Both the position numbers and the translations under genes were made by a program. A model generated the notes under the pieces. It did not search any database and had not been told where the DNA came from. It saw only the letters and a list, made by a program, of their open reading frames with translations. Of a stretch of 48,785 nt of DNA, positions 26,979-36,700 are shown piece after piece (position 1 is the stretch's first letter; every line of letters starts with the position of its first letter). The stretch comes from Clostridia bacterium (GTDB taxonomy: Bacteria; Bacillota; Clostridia; Christensenellales; Aristaeellaceae), in assembly GCA_017543905.1 (NCBI GenBank), contig JAFYFC010000030.1, positions 1-48,785 on the forward strand, read 5' to 3'.

Positions 26979-28458
26979 ATTTGTGATACAGCCTCGTCAG
27001 CTCGTATTTCGGCTCGCAGCTTATGTTCATGCCGAGCTTTTTGAAAATCTTTTCGTCCACTGCGGAGGGGATCACGCTGAAATGCACGTCGCAGCCTCTG
27101 AGCTTTGAAAGCTGCTGCTGAGCAAGCGCCGCCGCGGGATTGGTGACCGCGCTCACGCACAGCGCGACGAGTATCTCGTCCGTATGCAGACGCGGATTGT
27201 GATGGCCGAGATGCTGTATCTTCATGTTCGCGATAGGCTCTATCACCTCGGGCGGCAGCAGCTTGATTTCCTTGGGTATGCCCGCGAGCGCTTTAAGCGC
27301 GTTCAATAGCAGCGCCGCCGCCGCGCCCAGAAGCGAGCTGGTCTTGCCTGAGATCAGCCGTCCGTCCGAAAGCTCAATCGCCGCCGCGGGCGCGCCGGTG
27401 GTCTGCTCGCGCAAAAGCGCCGTCCACACGGCGGGGATGATGTCCGGCGTTATGCCCGCGCGCTTTACGATCAGATCCATCTTGCGCAGTGTCTCCGTGT
27501 CGCTGCCCGCGCGCTTCGCCTCCACCTGCGCGGCGTAATAGCGGCGCAGTATCTCGCGTCTGGACGCTTCGCGGCACACGTCGTCGTCCACGATGCAGTC
27601 CTTTATCATGTTCACGCCCATGTCCGTGGGCGACGCGTAGGGACACTTGCCCAGCAGCTTTTCGAACATCGTGCGCATGACCGGGAATATTTCAACGTCC
27701 CGGTTATAGTTGACCGCCGTGATGCCGTACGCCTCAAGGTGGTAAGGGTCTATCATGTTGACGTCGTTAAGGTCTGCGGTCGCGGCTTCGTATGCCTGAT
27801 TTACGGGATGGTTAAGCGGCAGGCTCCACACGGGAAAGGTTTCGAATTTCGCGTAGCCGGAGGAAATGCCGCGCTTTAAATCGTGATAGAGCTGGCTTAA
27901 GCAGGTAGCCATCTTGCCGGAGCCGGGGCCCGGCGCGGTCACCACGACCAGCGGGCGCGAGGTCTCGACGTATTCGTTCCTGCCGTAGCCTTCCTCGCAT
28001 ACTATCTCGTCTACCGCGGAGGGATAGCCCTTTATAGGATAATGCAGATAAGAGCGGATGCCCAGCGAGCTCAGCTTTTTGCGGAAGCGATCCGCGCCGG
28101 GCTGGTTCGCGTAGCGCGTGATCACCACGCTGCCCACGTACAGTCCCATCGAACGGAACACGTCCATCAGCCGCAGCGCGTCGTCGTCGTATGAAATACC
28201 CAGATCTCCGCGCTGTTTATTTTTTTCTATGTCGTTTGCGCAGATGGCTACAATTATCTCGACGTCGTTTTTGAACGAAGAAAGCATGCGTATCTTGCTG
28301 TCCGGCTCAAAGCCCGGCAGCACGCGCGACGCATGGTAGTCGTCAAACAGCTTGCCGCCGAATTCAAGATACAGCTTGCCGCCGAATTCGGCTATGCGCT
28401 GCTGTATGCGCTCGGACTGGATGCGAATGTACTTTTCGTTGTCGAACCCGATTTTCAT
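26977..28458 (-). CDS. DUF1846 family protein
   Basis: The 493-residue cytoplasmic protein matches the DUF1846 family over its full length: KIGFDNEKYIRIQSERI start, EFGGKLFDDYHASRVLPGFE, VEIIVAICANDIEKNKQRGD, the loop TAPGPGSGKMATCLSQLYHD, FETFPVWSLPLNHPVNQAYE, and LGHHNPRLHTDEILVALCVS. The family is common in Clostridia and Bacilli and its biochemical role is not settled; the glycine-rich loop suggests nucleotide or phosphate binding. The start at 28458 has GAGGT upstream; an extension to 28557 overlaps degV and was rejected. It is the third gene of the vanW-degV operon. Confidence 0.92.
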   Translation of the reverse strand: MKIGFDNEKYIRIQSERIQQRIAEFGGKLYLEFGGKLFDDYHASRVLPGFEPDSKIRMLSSFKNDVEIIVAICANDIEKNKQRGDLGISYDDDALRLMDVFRSMGLYVGSVVITRYANQPGADRFRKKLSSLGIRSYLHYPIKGYPSAVDEIVCEEGYGRNEYVETSRPLVVVTAPGPGSGKMATCLSQLYHDLKRGISSGYAKFETFPVWSLPLNHPVNQAYEAATADLNDVNMIDPYHLEAYGITAVNYNRDVEIFPVMRTMFEKLLGKCPYASPTDMGVNMIKDCIVDDDVCREASRREILRRYYAAQVEAKRAGSDTETLRKMDLIVKRAGITPDIIPAVWTALLREQTTGAPAAAIELSDGRLISGKTSSLLGAAAALLLNALKALAGIPKEIKLLPPEVIEPIANMKIQHLGHHNPRLHTDEILVALCVSAVTNPAAALAQQQLSKLRGCDVHFSVIPSAVDEKIFKKLGMNISCEPKYELTRLYHK

Positions 28459-28499
28459 AGCCCATACCTCACATGCTGTTTGATCGTATGCCTGCGCCT

Positions 28500-29351
28500 T
28501 TATTTTTCCGCTTCGTAGAACAGTATCCCCAGCGTGCCGGGGCCGCAGTGACTGCACACCGTACAGCCCGCGTTCGTATGCAGTATTTCGGAAAAGGGCG
28601 CTTCCTTCAAAATCGCCTCGCGCACCTCCCGGACGATATCCTCAGACACTCCCGAATCGGTTATGAATATACGCTTGAGCTCGACCTCTCCCGCCGCTTT
28701 CAGCCGTTCGTGCACGTAGAGCATAAGCACGTCCCTGAGCTTGCCGCGGTATTTTTTGCTCACGCCCATCCTGCCCTCGTTTACGCTGATGCAGGGCTTG
28801 AGGCGCAGCAGTCCCGCCGCAAGCGCGACTACGCTGGAGCAGCGTCCGCCCTTGGCGAGGTATTCCATGGTGTCTATCACGAAGCTCACGTTCAGGCGCT
28901 GCTTTTTTTGTTCGAGGGTGTCGAAAATTTCTTTGGCATCCATGCCCTGCGCCGCCATCTCGGCTGCGTCGAGAACCAGCAGTCCTATGCCGGTTGAAAG
29001 ATTGCGCGAATCCACGGGATATACGTTTTTAAGCGCCTGCGCCGCTGTTACCGCGTTCTGATAACAGGAGGAAAACTCGCTGGATATGTTAAGATGCACT
29101 ATGCTAGCGCCTTCGTCGAGATACGGCTTCCATACGCGCGTATAGTCCTCCACCGTGCAGGCGGCGGTCTTGGGCAGCACGCCCGTCTGCCTGACGTACT
29201 CAAACAGGCCGTTCGGAGTTATATCCACGCCGTCTCTGTGCTCCGTCTCGCCCGTTATCACATACAGCGGCACGACGACTATGCCGTATTTTTCGACCAG
29301 ATCAGATGAAAGATCGCACGTCGAATCCGCCGTGATTACTACCTTGCCCAT
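28500..29351 (-). CDS. DegV family fatty-acid-binding protein
   Basis: The protein has 283 residues. The family start is clear (VVITADSTCDLSSDLVEKYG, then VVPLYVITGETEHRDGVDI), followed by LPKTAACTVEDYTRVW, IVHLNISSEFSSCYQNA, VYPVDSRNLSTGIGLLVLDA and the C-terminal TDSGVSEDIV and HCGPGTLGILF. DegV/FakB proteins bind a fatty acid and present it to a FakA kinase; no fakA is in this window. GGAGG precedes the ATG, and the gene begins 12 bases after the VanW-like gene, so they form one transcript. Confidence 0.94.
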   Translation of the reverse strand: MGKVVITADSTCDLSSDLVEKYGIVVVPLYVITGETEHRDGVDITPNGLFEYVRQTGVLPKTAACTVEDYTRVWKPYLDEGASIVHLNISSEFSSCYQNAVTAAQALKNVYPVDSRNLSTGIGLLVLDAAEMAAQGMDAKEIFDTLEQKKQRLNVSFVIDTMEYLAKGGRCSSVVALAAGLLRLKPCISVNEGRMGVSKKYRGKLRDVLMLYVHERLKAAGEVELKRIFITDSGVSEDIVREVREAILKEAPFSEILHTNAGCTVCSHCGPGTLGILFYEAEK

Positions 29352-29363
29352 ATATCCTCCGTG

Positions 29364-30767
29364 TCAGGGCGTATGCACGCCCACATAATAAATATCTCTT
29401 TCGCCGGAATAATAGTCTTCGCTCAGAGTTTCGCGCGAGACCTCCCGGCCCGTATCCCAGTCGTAGTAAATGCGCTCGAGCTTGCTTTTGCGGCCCAGCT
29501 TGCCTTCCTTCACGAGCACCTTTTCTGTGGTGTAATACGCGTACTCGCCGTTTGTGTCCTTGCGTTCGGTTATGGCGGAGTTTTTGATGTTGTTCTGAAT
29601 TATCGTCGATTCCAGCTCGATCCTGTATTCGGGACGGTTCGAATATATCCTTACGGTGGCCTTGTCCTTGTTCACGACGCTGGTATAAATGTATATCGCG
29701 TAATCGGTATCGTTCGTAAACACGAAGTCCTGCGTGTCGCTTACCGCGGCGTCCATGCTCGCCTGACAGTAATCCACCACCAGCGCGTGATGGTCGCGCG
29801 TGAGCGTGGTCATGCCGGCCTTCATAAGCGCGCCGTAAAGCGTGCTGGAGGCCTGACACACGCCTCCGCCCACGCCCGTGCTTACGCTCTCGCCGTAGTA
29901 TACCGTGGCCTCGTAATAGCCGTTCAGTATCGTGCGCGCGCCGACCACTTCGTTAAAGGACACGGTCTCGCCGGGCTTTACCTCAAAGGCGTTGAACCTC
30001 GACAGCGCCAGAGCGACGTTGTGGCAGCGGTTCGAGGACGAGGCGCTCAGATCCGTGGAATACGTAACTATGAGCTGCAGCCCGTTTTCCGCCGCGCTCG
30101 AGGATACGGCCGGGATTTTGACCTCCACCGGCAGGGCGAATGTGTTCTCGGTCGAGCCCTGCTTCATAAGAGAGACGATCTGCGCCTTCATGCCCTCGCT
30201 GTCCAGCTCGCGCCCGTCCTGAGACTGGGCGACTATGCGCGGCTCGGTCGCGGTGAGCACTATGTCGGCGTCGACCGGCTCAATATAAACCTCGCGCGCG
30301 ATGCTGTTTATAAACTCGTCCAGCTTCGCTTCGTCGTATGAAAGCTCGGTGGTGAAATACTGATTGTGCAGCCTTAACTCCTGCTGCAGGCTCGCACGGT
30401 CGGACGAGGAGCCGGTATGGCCTAAATTCCACGCCTTGGACAAAACCTCGCCTGTATTGTAGGAGGCATTTATGTCTTTGGGGCTGAAGGTCCATTTGCG
30501 GTCCTCGAACGTATAGGTATAGGTTTTGCCGAGCAGCGCGTCCTCGCGGTCGGTCAGCCATTTTTCACCCTGTGCTTTAGTGTAGCGCGACATTTCAACG
30601 CCGTTAATGTATACGCCCTGACAGTAATAATTGCTGTTCGGGACCCCGCTGCAGGAAGAGCGGGTGACCAGTATTATTATAAGCGCCGCCAGAGCGACCG
30701 CAGCGAGCGCGACGAGCGGGTTTTGAAAAATCTCGCCGGGCTTGTATCTGCGTTTAGCCTGAGCCAT
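29364..30767 (-). CDS. VanW family membrane-anchored wall protein
   Basis: The protein has 467 residues. A basic N-terminus and one membrane segment at about 17-35 (LVALAAVALAALIIILVTRS) anchor it with the bulk outside. Residues about 50-230 resemble a peptidoglycan-binding type 4 domain, opening with GVYINGVEMSRYTKAQGEKW. The VanW domain follows: LALSRFNAFEVKPGETVSFN, the STGVGGGVCQASSTLYGALM signature, HHALVVDYCQASMDAAVSD and DFVFTNDTDYAIYIYT. VanW was named from vancomycin resistance clusters, but most members, including this one, lie away from resistance genes; the function is unsettled. First gene of the degV-DUF1846 operon. Confidence 0.93.
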   Translation of the reverse strand: MAQAKRRYKPGEIFQNPLVALAAVALAALIIILVTRSSCSGVPNSNYYCQGVYINGVEMSRYTKAQGEKWLTDREDALLGKTYTYTFEDRKWTFSPKDINASYNTGEVLSKAWNLGHTGSSSDRASLQQELRLHNQYFTTELSYDEAKLDEFINSIAREVYIEPVDADIVLTATEPRIVAQSQDGRELDSEGMKAQIVSLMKQGSTENTFALPVEVKIPAVSSSAAENGLQLIVTYSTDLSASSSNRCHNVALALSRFNAFEVKPGETVSFNEVVGARTILNGYYEATVYYGESVSTGVGGGVCQASSTLYGALMKAGMTTLTRDHHALVVDYCQASMDAAVSDTQDFVFTNDTDYAIYIYTSVVNKDKATVRIYSNRPEYRIELESTIIQNNIKNSAITERKDTNGEYAYYTTEKVLVKEGKLGRKSKLERIYYDWDTGREVSRETLSEDYYSGERDIYYVGVHTP

Positions 30768-30813
30768 CGGTATCTCCTGTATCCATTAAAAAATTTTCCT
30801 TATTTTACATTTT

Positions 30814-30819
30814 ATTATA
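30814..30819 (-). promoter_or_regulatory. -10 element for vanW-degV-DUF1846 operon
   Basis: On the minus strand TGTATAAT lies about 45 bases before the ATG. The -35 region (around TTATAT) is poor, so only the -10 is called. Confidence 0.5.
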
Positions 30820-30904
30820 CACCGCGCCCGAATGCATATAAGCAGTATTTCGCAATTTATAAGTTAAGAAAACTGTCGCGGCGGAATATAGCGCTTAATT
30901 GCGC

Positions 30905-30933
30905 TTGCAATCGTGCCGCAAAGAGTGTAATAT
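30905..30933 (+). promoter_or_regulatory. sigma-A promoter for alaX-like gene
   Basis: TTGCAA, a 17-base spacer and TAATAT, ending 28 bases before the chosen ATG. Confidence 0.65.
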
Positions 30934-30961
30934 AAATACGATAATGAAAATGGAGCATTTT

Positions 30962-32182
30962 ATGACCGAAAGACTGTATTATGACGATCCGTACCTTATG
31001 GAATTCGAGGCGCGTGTGAGCGCCTGCGTGCCGGCTGAGGACGGAAGCAGCCTCGTATATCTTGACCAAAGCGCCTTCTATCCCACCAGCGGCGGGCAGC
31101 CCTTCGATACCGGCACGATAGGCGCGTGCAGCGTGACGGACGTTTTCGTGGACGAAAACGGCGACGTCGCGCACCGCGTAAACGGCAGTCTCATTCCGGG
31201 CGGCACGGTATACTGCACGATAGACCGGGACAGGCGCTTTGATCACATGCAGCAGCATGCCGGAGAGCATATACTCGCAGGCTGCGTGTACAAAATGTTT
31301 GGCGGGCATACTATAGGTCTGCACATCGGGCATGAGGACTCTACGATAGACGCAGAGCTGCCGGACGGGCGGATGAGGCTTACAGACAGCGAGCTTAGCG
31401 CGCTTGAGGACGCCGTGAACGCGCACATACAGGCAAACGAAGAGATACGCTGCTACTTCCCTGACGCGCAGGAGCTATCGCGTCTTCCTCTCAGAAAGCC
31501 TCCTGCGGTCGTCACGCACGTGCGCGTCGTGCAGATAGGCACATGGGAGTACTGCGCGTGCGGCGGCACGCATCCCGCGCGTACCGGCGAAATCGGCGTG
31601 TTCAAATTGACGGACGCGCGTCCGAGCAGAGGCAAGATCCGTTTCACGTTCGTGTGCGGAAAGCGCGCAAACAGGCTGTTTGCCGAATATATGGACAGCG
31701 TAAAGCAGGCAGGTGCTCTGCTCTCGGCGGACGTACGCACGCTGCCCGCCGCGGCGGAGGAAACGATCAAGCGGCTTAAGGACGCGCAGTACGCGCTCGG
31801 CAGGCTGAAAAGCGACATGGCGGCTGCTCAGATTAGCAGCGCACTCACTAAAGCTCCGCGCACGGGCGGCATGCTGATAATAAAGCAGCTATTCGACGGC
31901 ACGGACGCCGCAGCGCTCAAGGACGCCGCGCAGACCGTCACGGAGTATCAAAACGCAGCCGCGCTGCTTGGAAGCCGCACGCAGGATGGCGTGCTCATGC
32001 TGTTTGCAAGGTCGCAGGACTGCACGCGGGACATGGGCGCTCTGATAAGCGAAGCCGCGCGCCGCTTCGGCGGAAAGGGCGGCGGCAGAAGCGAGTTCGC
32101 GCGCGGCAGCGCGCCGGACGAAAGAGCGCTCGATTACGCGTACGAGCGTCTTGCACAGCTCGCGGAACAGGGCGCGCGGTGA
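30962..32182 (+). CDS. AlaX-type alanyl-tRNA editing protein with DHHA1 domain
   Basis: The 406-residue free-standing editing enzyme should hydrolyse mischarged tRNA-Ala (Ser or Gly). The AlaRS editing core has the zinc ligands HxxxH (His99, His103 in HMQQHAGEHILAG) and CxxxH (Cys200, His204 in CACGGTHPARTGEIG), plus FYPTSGGQPFDTG. A coiled region follows (about 240-310), then a DHHA1-like end with GKGGGRSEFARG. Size and DHHA1 domain indicate the long AlaX form. ATGs at 30944 and 30950 are also in frame; TGGAG at suitable distance favours 30962. The MATE gene follows after 24 bases. Confidence 0.92.
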   Translation: MTERLYYDDPYLMEFEARVSACVPAEDGSSLVYLDQSAFYPTSGGQPFDTGTIGACSVTDVFVDENGDVAHRVNGSLIPGGTVYCTIDRDRRFDHMQQHAGEHILAGCVYKMFGGHTIGLHIGHEDSTIDAELPDGRMRLTDSELSALEDAVNAHIQANEEIRCYFPDAQELSRLPLRKPPAVVTHVRVVQIGTWEYCACGGTHPARTGEIGVFKLTDARPSRGKIRFTFVCGKRANRLFAEYMDSVKQAGALLSADVRTLPAAAEETIKRLKDAQYALGRLKSDMAAAQISSALTKAPRTGGMLIIKQLFDGTDAAALKDAAQTVTEYQNAAALLGSRTQDGVLMLFARSQDCTRDMGALISEAARRFGGKGGGRSEFARGSAPDERALDYAYERLAQLAEQGAR

Positions 32183-32206
32183 CGAAGCGTTGCCGGGATA
32201 AAAGAA

Positions 32207-33706
32207 ATGAGTATCTTAAAAGAGTTTTTTTCGCTCGAAAACCTGCTGCCCGCCTCCGGCGCGAAGGGTGAAATACCTTCCGGCCGCGAAGCGTACGGAA
32301 ATCTGCTGCGCATAGCGCTGCCCAGCCTCACGGAGATGGTGCTCATGTCGCTAATGGGCAGCATAGACACTATGATGGTCGGGCGCATAGGCACGGAGGC
32401 GATCGCCTCCGTGGGGCTGGTCGGGCAGCCGCGCATGCTGATGCTGTGCATGTTTTTTGCGATGAACATCGGCATAACCGCCGTCGTGGCGCGCAGAAAG
32501 GGCGAAGGCCGTCAGACGGACGCGAACGCCGCGCTGCGCACGTCGCTTACGATAGTGCTTGCGCTGAGCGCGGTCATGACTGCAGTGGCCATGGTATTCG
32601 CGCGTCCGCTTATGCGCCTTGCGGGCGCGAAAGCCGATACGATAGACGACGCGGCGATGTATTTCCGTATAGTTACGGCGGTGCTGCCCTTCAACGTGCT
32701 GTCCATGGCGATGTGCGCAGGACAAAGAGGCATAGGCAACACCAAAATTACGATGTACGTAAACGTCACCTCGAACACCATAAACGTGATCCTGAATTAC
32801 CTGCTTATAAACGGCGTCGGGCCCTTCCCGCGCCTTGGCGTAAAGGGCGCGGCGATCGCAACCGCAATAGGCCTGTGCGTGGGCAGCGCGCTTGCGTTCA
32901 TATCGCTTTTCCGCGGCAGGACGGGACGCGGCTTTCTGTATATTTCGTTTACGGAGGGCGGGTTTTTCAACCGCGACAGCGCGCGCGCCGTCACTAAAGT
33001 AGGCGCGAACGCGATGATCGAACAGCTTGCGCTGCGCTTCGGGTTTTTCATGTACGCAAGACTGGTCGCGGACCTCGGCACTCAGGCGTACGCTTCACAT
33101 ACGGTTTGCGTACAGTTTCTGAACCTGTCCTTCACCTTCGCGGACGGCATAGGCGTCGCGAGCACCTCTCTGGTAGGACAGATGCTGGGACGCGGACGGC
33201 CAGACCTGAGCCACATATACGGCAAAATCGCGCAGCGCATCGCCATAGTCGGAGGGCTGATACTCGCCTCCTCTATAGTGCTCGCGCGCTATCCGCTGGT
33301 TAAGCTGTTTACGAGCGACCCGACCGTCATCAGGCTCTCATCGAACGTTATGCTGATCGTCGCGCTGTTTCAGCCGCTGCAGATGCTTTCGGTGATCACG
33401 TCCGGCGCGCTGCGCGGCGCGGGAGACACCAAATTCGTCGCGCGCATGATGCTCGTGTGCGTCGCGATAATCAGGCCGCTGCTCGCGTTTTTGGCGATAC
33501 GGCTGATAAACGCGTATTTTACTCCCGTATACTCTGCGCTTTCAGCAACTGACGCGGTAAGCACGCTCAGCTTCTGGCTCTCCTACGAAGCGCCCGCCTG
33601 GGCGCTGCTGGGCGCGTGGGCAGCGAGCCTCGTGGACATGACTGTGCGAATGGTGCTGTCCCTGAAACGCTTCAACAGCGGCGTATGGCATACGATAAAG
33701 GTTTAA
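32207..33706 (+). CDS. MATE family efflux transporter
   Basis: The 499-residue protein has about 12 membrane segments. It has the MatE pattern: LRIALPSLTEMVLMSLMGSIDTM near residue 32, then MVGRIGTEAIASVGLVGQP, VVARRKGEG, and in the second half SFTFADGIGVASTSLVGQML and GALRGAGDTKFVARM. MATE proteins export cationic drugs or metabolites using Na+ or H+. It lacks the sugar-flippase N-terminus seen in the wzx gene at 8996. It is probably cotranscribed with the alaX-like gene. Its ribosome-binding site is weak. Substrate unknown. Confidence 0.93.
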   Translation: MSILKEFFSLENLLPASGAKGEIPSGREAYGNLLRIALPSLTEMVLMSLMGSIDTMMVGRIGTEAIASVGLVGQPRMLMLCMFFAMNIGITAVVARRKGEGRQTDANAALRTSLTIVLALSAVMTAVAMVFARPLMRLAGAKADTIDDAAMYFRIVTAVLPFNVLSMAMCAGQRGIGNTKITMYVNVTSNTINVILNYLLINGVGPFPRLGVKGAAIATAIGLCVGSALAFISLFRGRTGRGFLYISFTEGGFFNRDSARAVTKVGANAMIEQLALRFGFFMYARLVADLGTQAYASHTVCVQFLNLSFTFADGIGVASTSLVGQMLGRGRPDLSHIYGKIAQRIAIVGGLILASSIVLARYPLVKLFTSDPTVIRLSSNVMLIVALFQPLQMLSVITSGALRGAGDTKFVARMMLVCVAIIRPLLAFLAIRLINAYFTPVYSALSATDAVSTLSFWLSYEAPAWALLGAWAASLVDMTVRMVLSLKRFNSGVWHTIKV

Positions 33707-33746
33707 AATATAAAAATATAAAATTACTGACCGGAGGCTTTGAAAA

Positions 33747-36700
33747 GTGAAAAGCTTAGTCTGCTGCTTGATCGCGCTGTTTCTGTGCGCTGCGGCATAC
33801 GCGCTTTCAGACGAAGGCGAAGCGCACGTGCACAACTGGGTCGTCGCGAGCGAAACGACCGCCACCTGCACCGAACCCGGCGTAAGAAATCTGTACTGCA
33901 CAGGCTGCTCCGAGCGCCGCAGCGAACAGACCGAAAAGGCGCGGGGGCATATGTTCACCGGCGACTGGGCGGTCACCAAAGAACCGACCTGTACGGCGTC
34001 CGGCAGGGAATACACCCTGTGCGTAAGGGTGAACGGCGGCGTTCAGTGCGGAGAACAGAGGGTGCGCGAAATCCCCGCGCTCGGACACGACTTTACGCCC
34101 TGGCAGACGCTTGACCTGCCCTCGGACGATCAGGCCGGCAGTCAGAGCCGCGCGTGCATACGCTGCGGCGAGAGCGAAAAGCGCAGCGTGCTATCCGGAG
34201 AAAGCGGCCCGTATGCCGCAGGCGTCGCGATAACGCTTCTGAGCAGCCCGCAGAACTCGGAATACTACACGCCCGGCGAACAGCTTGCATACCGCATAAG
34301 CGTGACGAATACGGGAGACACGCCGCTTACTGATGTGAGTATAAACGAAACGGCAGCTGGCGAAGTGCGCAGCATAGCTTATTTCGACGTTCTCATGCCC
34401 GGCGATGCCGAACGGTTCACGTACGAACTGACTCTCACAGACGAAGCGTGCGCGCAGGGAGCTTATACGCTGCCCGTAGAGTGCGTGTGGACAGCTGAGG
34501 ACAGCGCCGATTATTATATCGTCACGCGCGAGATAAGCTCCCCCGTCGCCATCAAAAACGAAATCCCGCTGCCGGACATCTCGATAAAAGCTGTCAGCAC
34601 GCCCGAAAACGGCAGGTATTACAAGCCCGGCGAAGCCGTACGTTTCGAAATCACGCTGACTAACGATTCCGATGCCGATTTAAGCCATATAAAGCTGATA
34701 AGCGAGCCGCACGCAGACGCGTGGCTCAGAAGCGCGGTCGAATACGTCGATACGCTGAACGCGCATTCGGTGTTCAGCTGCACGTTCGATTACGTGCTCA
34801 CGAGGCAGGACGCACTGGACGGCGCGCTTTCGATGCGCGCGCTTTACAGCCTGCGCGATCACGAAACGAAGCCAGAAAACGCTGAGTACAAGCTGCGCTA
34901 CGGTTTTTCCGGGACTGTAAGCGTCGACGCGGGCGTGGGCATAGAAAGCAATATGCAGGTGACGCTGACTGAGGCCGGAGCGCCCGCCAACGGCGAATAC
35001 TATACTCAGGGCGAATGGATACGTTATTCCATAAGCATAGAAAGCCTGAGCGACATACCCCTGTACGACATAAGCGTTATAGATTATTACGAGCTGCCGG
35101 GCAGCGAAGCGGTCATGGAATTGTACACCTCGGACAGTCTGCCGCCTTACGGCTCGTTCAGCTGCGAATACCGGCACAAGGTCAAAGCCGCCGAGGTCTC
35201 TGACGGCGCATATTTAAACCGCGCGGCGGTACGCTGGGCTGAGGAGCCGGGCGGCGAGACGGGCTACGCCAAAAGCGCAGACGTGATACTGCCAACCGCG
35301 CCCGCCGAGGACAGCGCTGCGGCGCAGGAAACCCCCGAGCCTGAAGCCACTGACGACGCTGAAACGCCGAGTGTACCGGAGAACACACAAGATGCCGAGC
35401 TGCCCGTGGACGAGCCGATAAATGCAACAAATCCTGAGCTTGCCGAGACTGAACCTAAAAGTATAAGCGATACCGAGCAGCCGGAGGATGAAGCGCAGCC
35501 CGCCGCAGACGAGGCTGCCAAGAAACCTGCCGATACAGGCGCGGAAGCGCAGACTGAAATCACAGCAGGCAGCGCGCCGGACGGAACAGCCGCGCTATAC
35601 AGCCAGGAAGCGCAGACGCCGGACGGGGACGCACAGGCAGACGGCTCTGAAGCGCCCAAAGACCCTATCGCAGACACGGACGAAGCCGTTACCGAAACGC
35701 AGGGCGAGCAGTCGGACGAGCCTCAAACGACTGAAACCGAAGGCACGCCCGCTTCGGAGGCTCTGCCCCCTGCCGAGTCTGAAGCAGATACGAAAGCCGT
35801 TCCCGAAATTACGGAAGCGGATGAAACGCCCGAAGTTTCAGAAACAGGCGATACAGTCCCGCACGAGCCGCTTGAAGACGCGCCCGGGGACAGCGGCAGC
35901 ACCTCGTCAGAAGCAGCTGAAGGCGTTCAGGACACCGGGGAAAGCGCAGCGATCGGCGTTTCAGCGGAAATCCCATCGGAACCTGAATCAGATGAAATCA
36001 CAGCGGAAGCCGAGCCCTCAGAGCAGGAAGAACCATCTAAGCCCGCAGAGCCGGACGCTGAAGACGACTCTGACGAAGCGGAAGAAACTGCTCAGCCCGC
36101 TCCTGCGGACACAGACGCGCCGTCTATCCCGGCGGCGCAGGTATTCGTGTCCGCGTACATTAAAAACGAGCCTGAAAACGGCAGGTATTTTACTGATGGA
36201 GAAGCAGTCGTATACGGTATCACGGTCGTAAACGCCTCAGAGAGCGCGATTGACGGCGTGAGCGTGCGGCTCGTACGCGGAGACGGCTCACGCGCGGAAA
36301 CAGCGCTTCTTGCGCCGGACAGCGCCGCGCCCGAAATCGAGCTTGCGTATACCGTGACGGCGCAGGACGTGCTTGACGGAGTCGTCGACAATCAGGCCGT
36401 GGCAAGTGTGACAAGCGCGGACGGTCAGCCCGTAAGCGCAGGCGCGTCTGAAATACTGCGCGCGTTTACCGCTGAAGCTCCTAAGCTCGGCGTTCCGGAC
36501 ACGACAGCAGCTGTGTTTATCGAAGCGTCCGCGCCCGCGAACGGCAGCTTCTATGTGCCCGGCGAAAAGGTGACCTATCTGATCGCGCTCACGAACCGCG
36601 CCGAAGCCGATATAAGCATGTGCGAGGTGTACTGTCTGAACGTCACGACTGCCGCGCTCAGGCGCATATCCGGCGCGGCGGTGCGCGCGCATTCCAGCTT

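Noticed and set aside
35488..36231. 247-residue Lys/Arg/Pro-rich frame inside P2
   Set aside because: It is the +1 reading of the low-complexity acidic linker; the skewed composition removes stop codons by chance.
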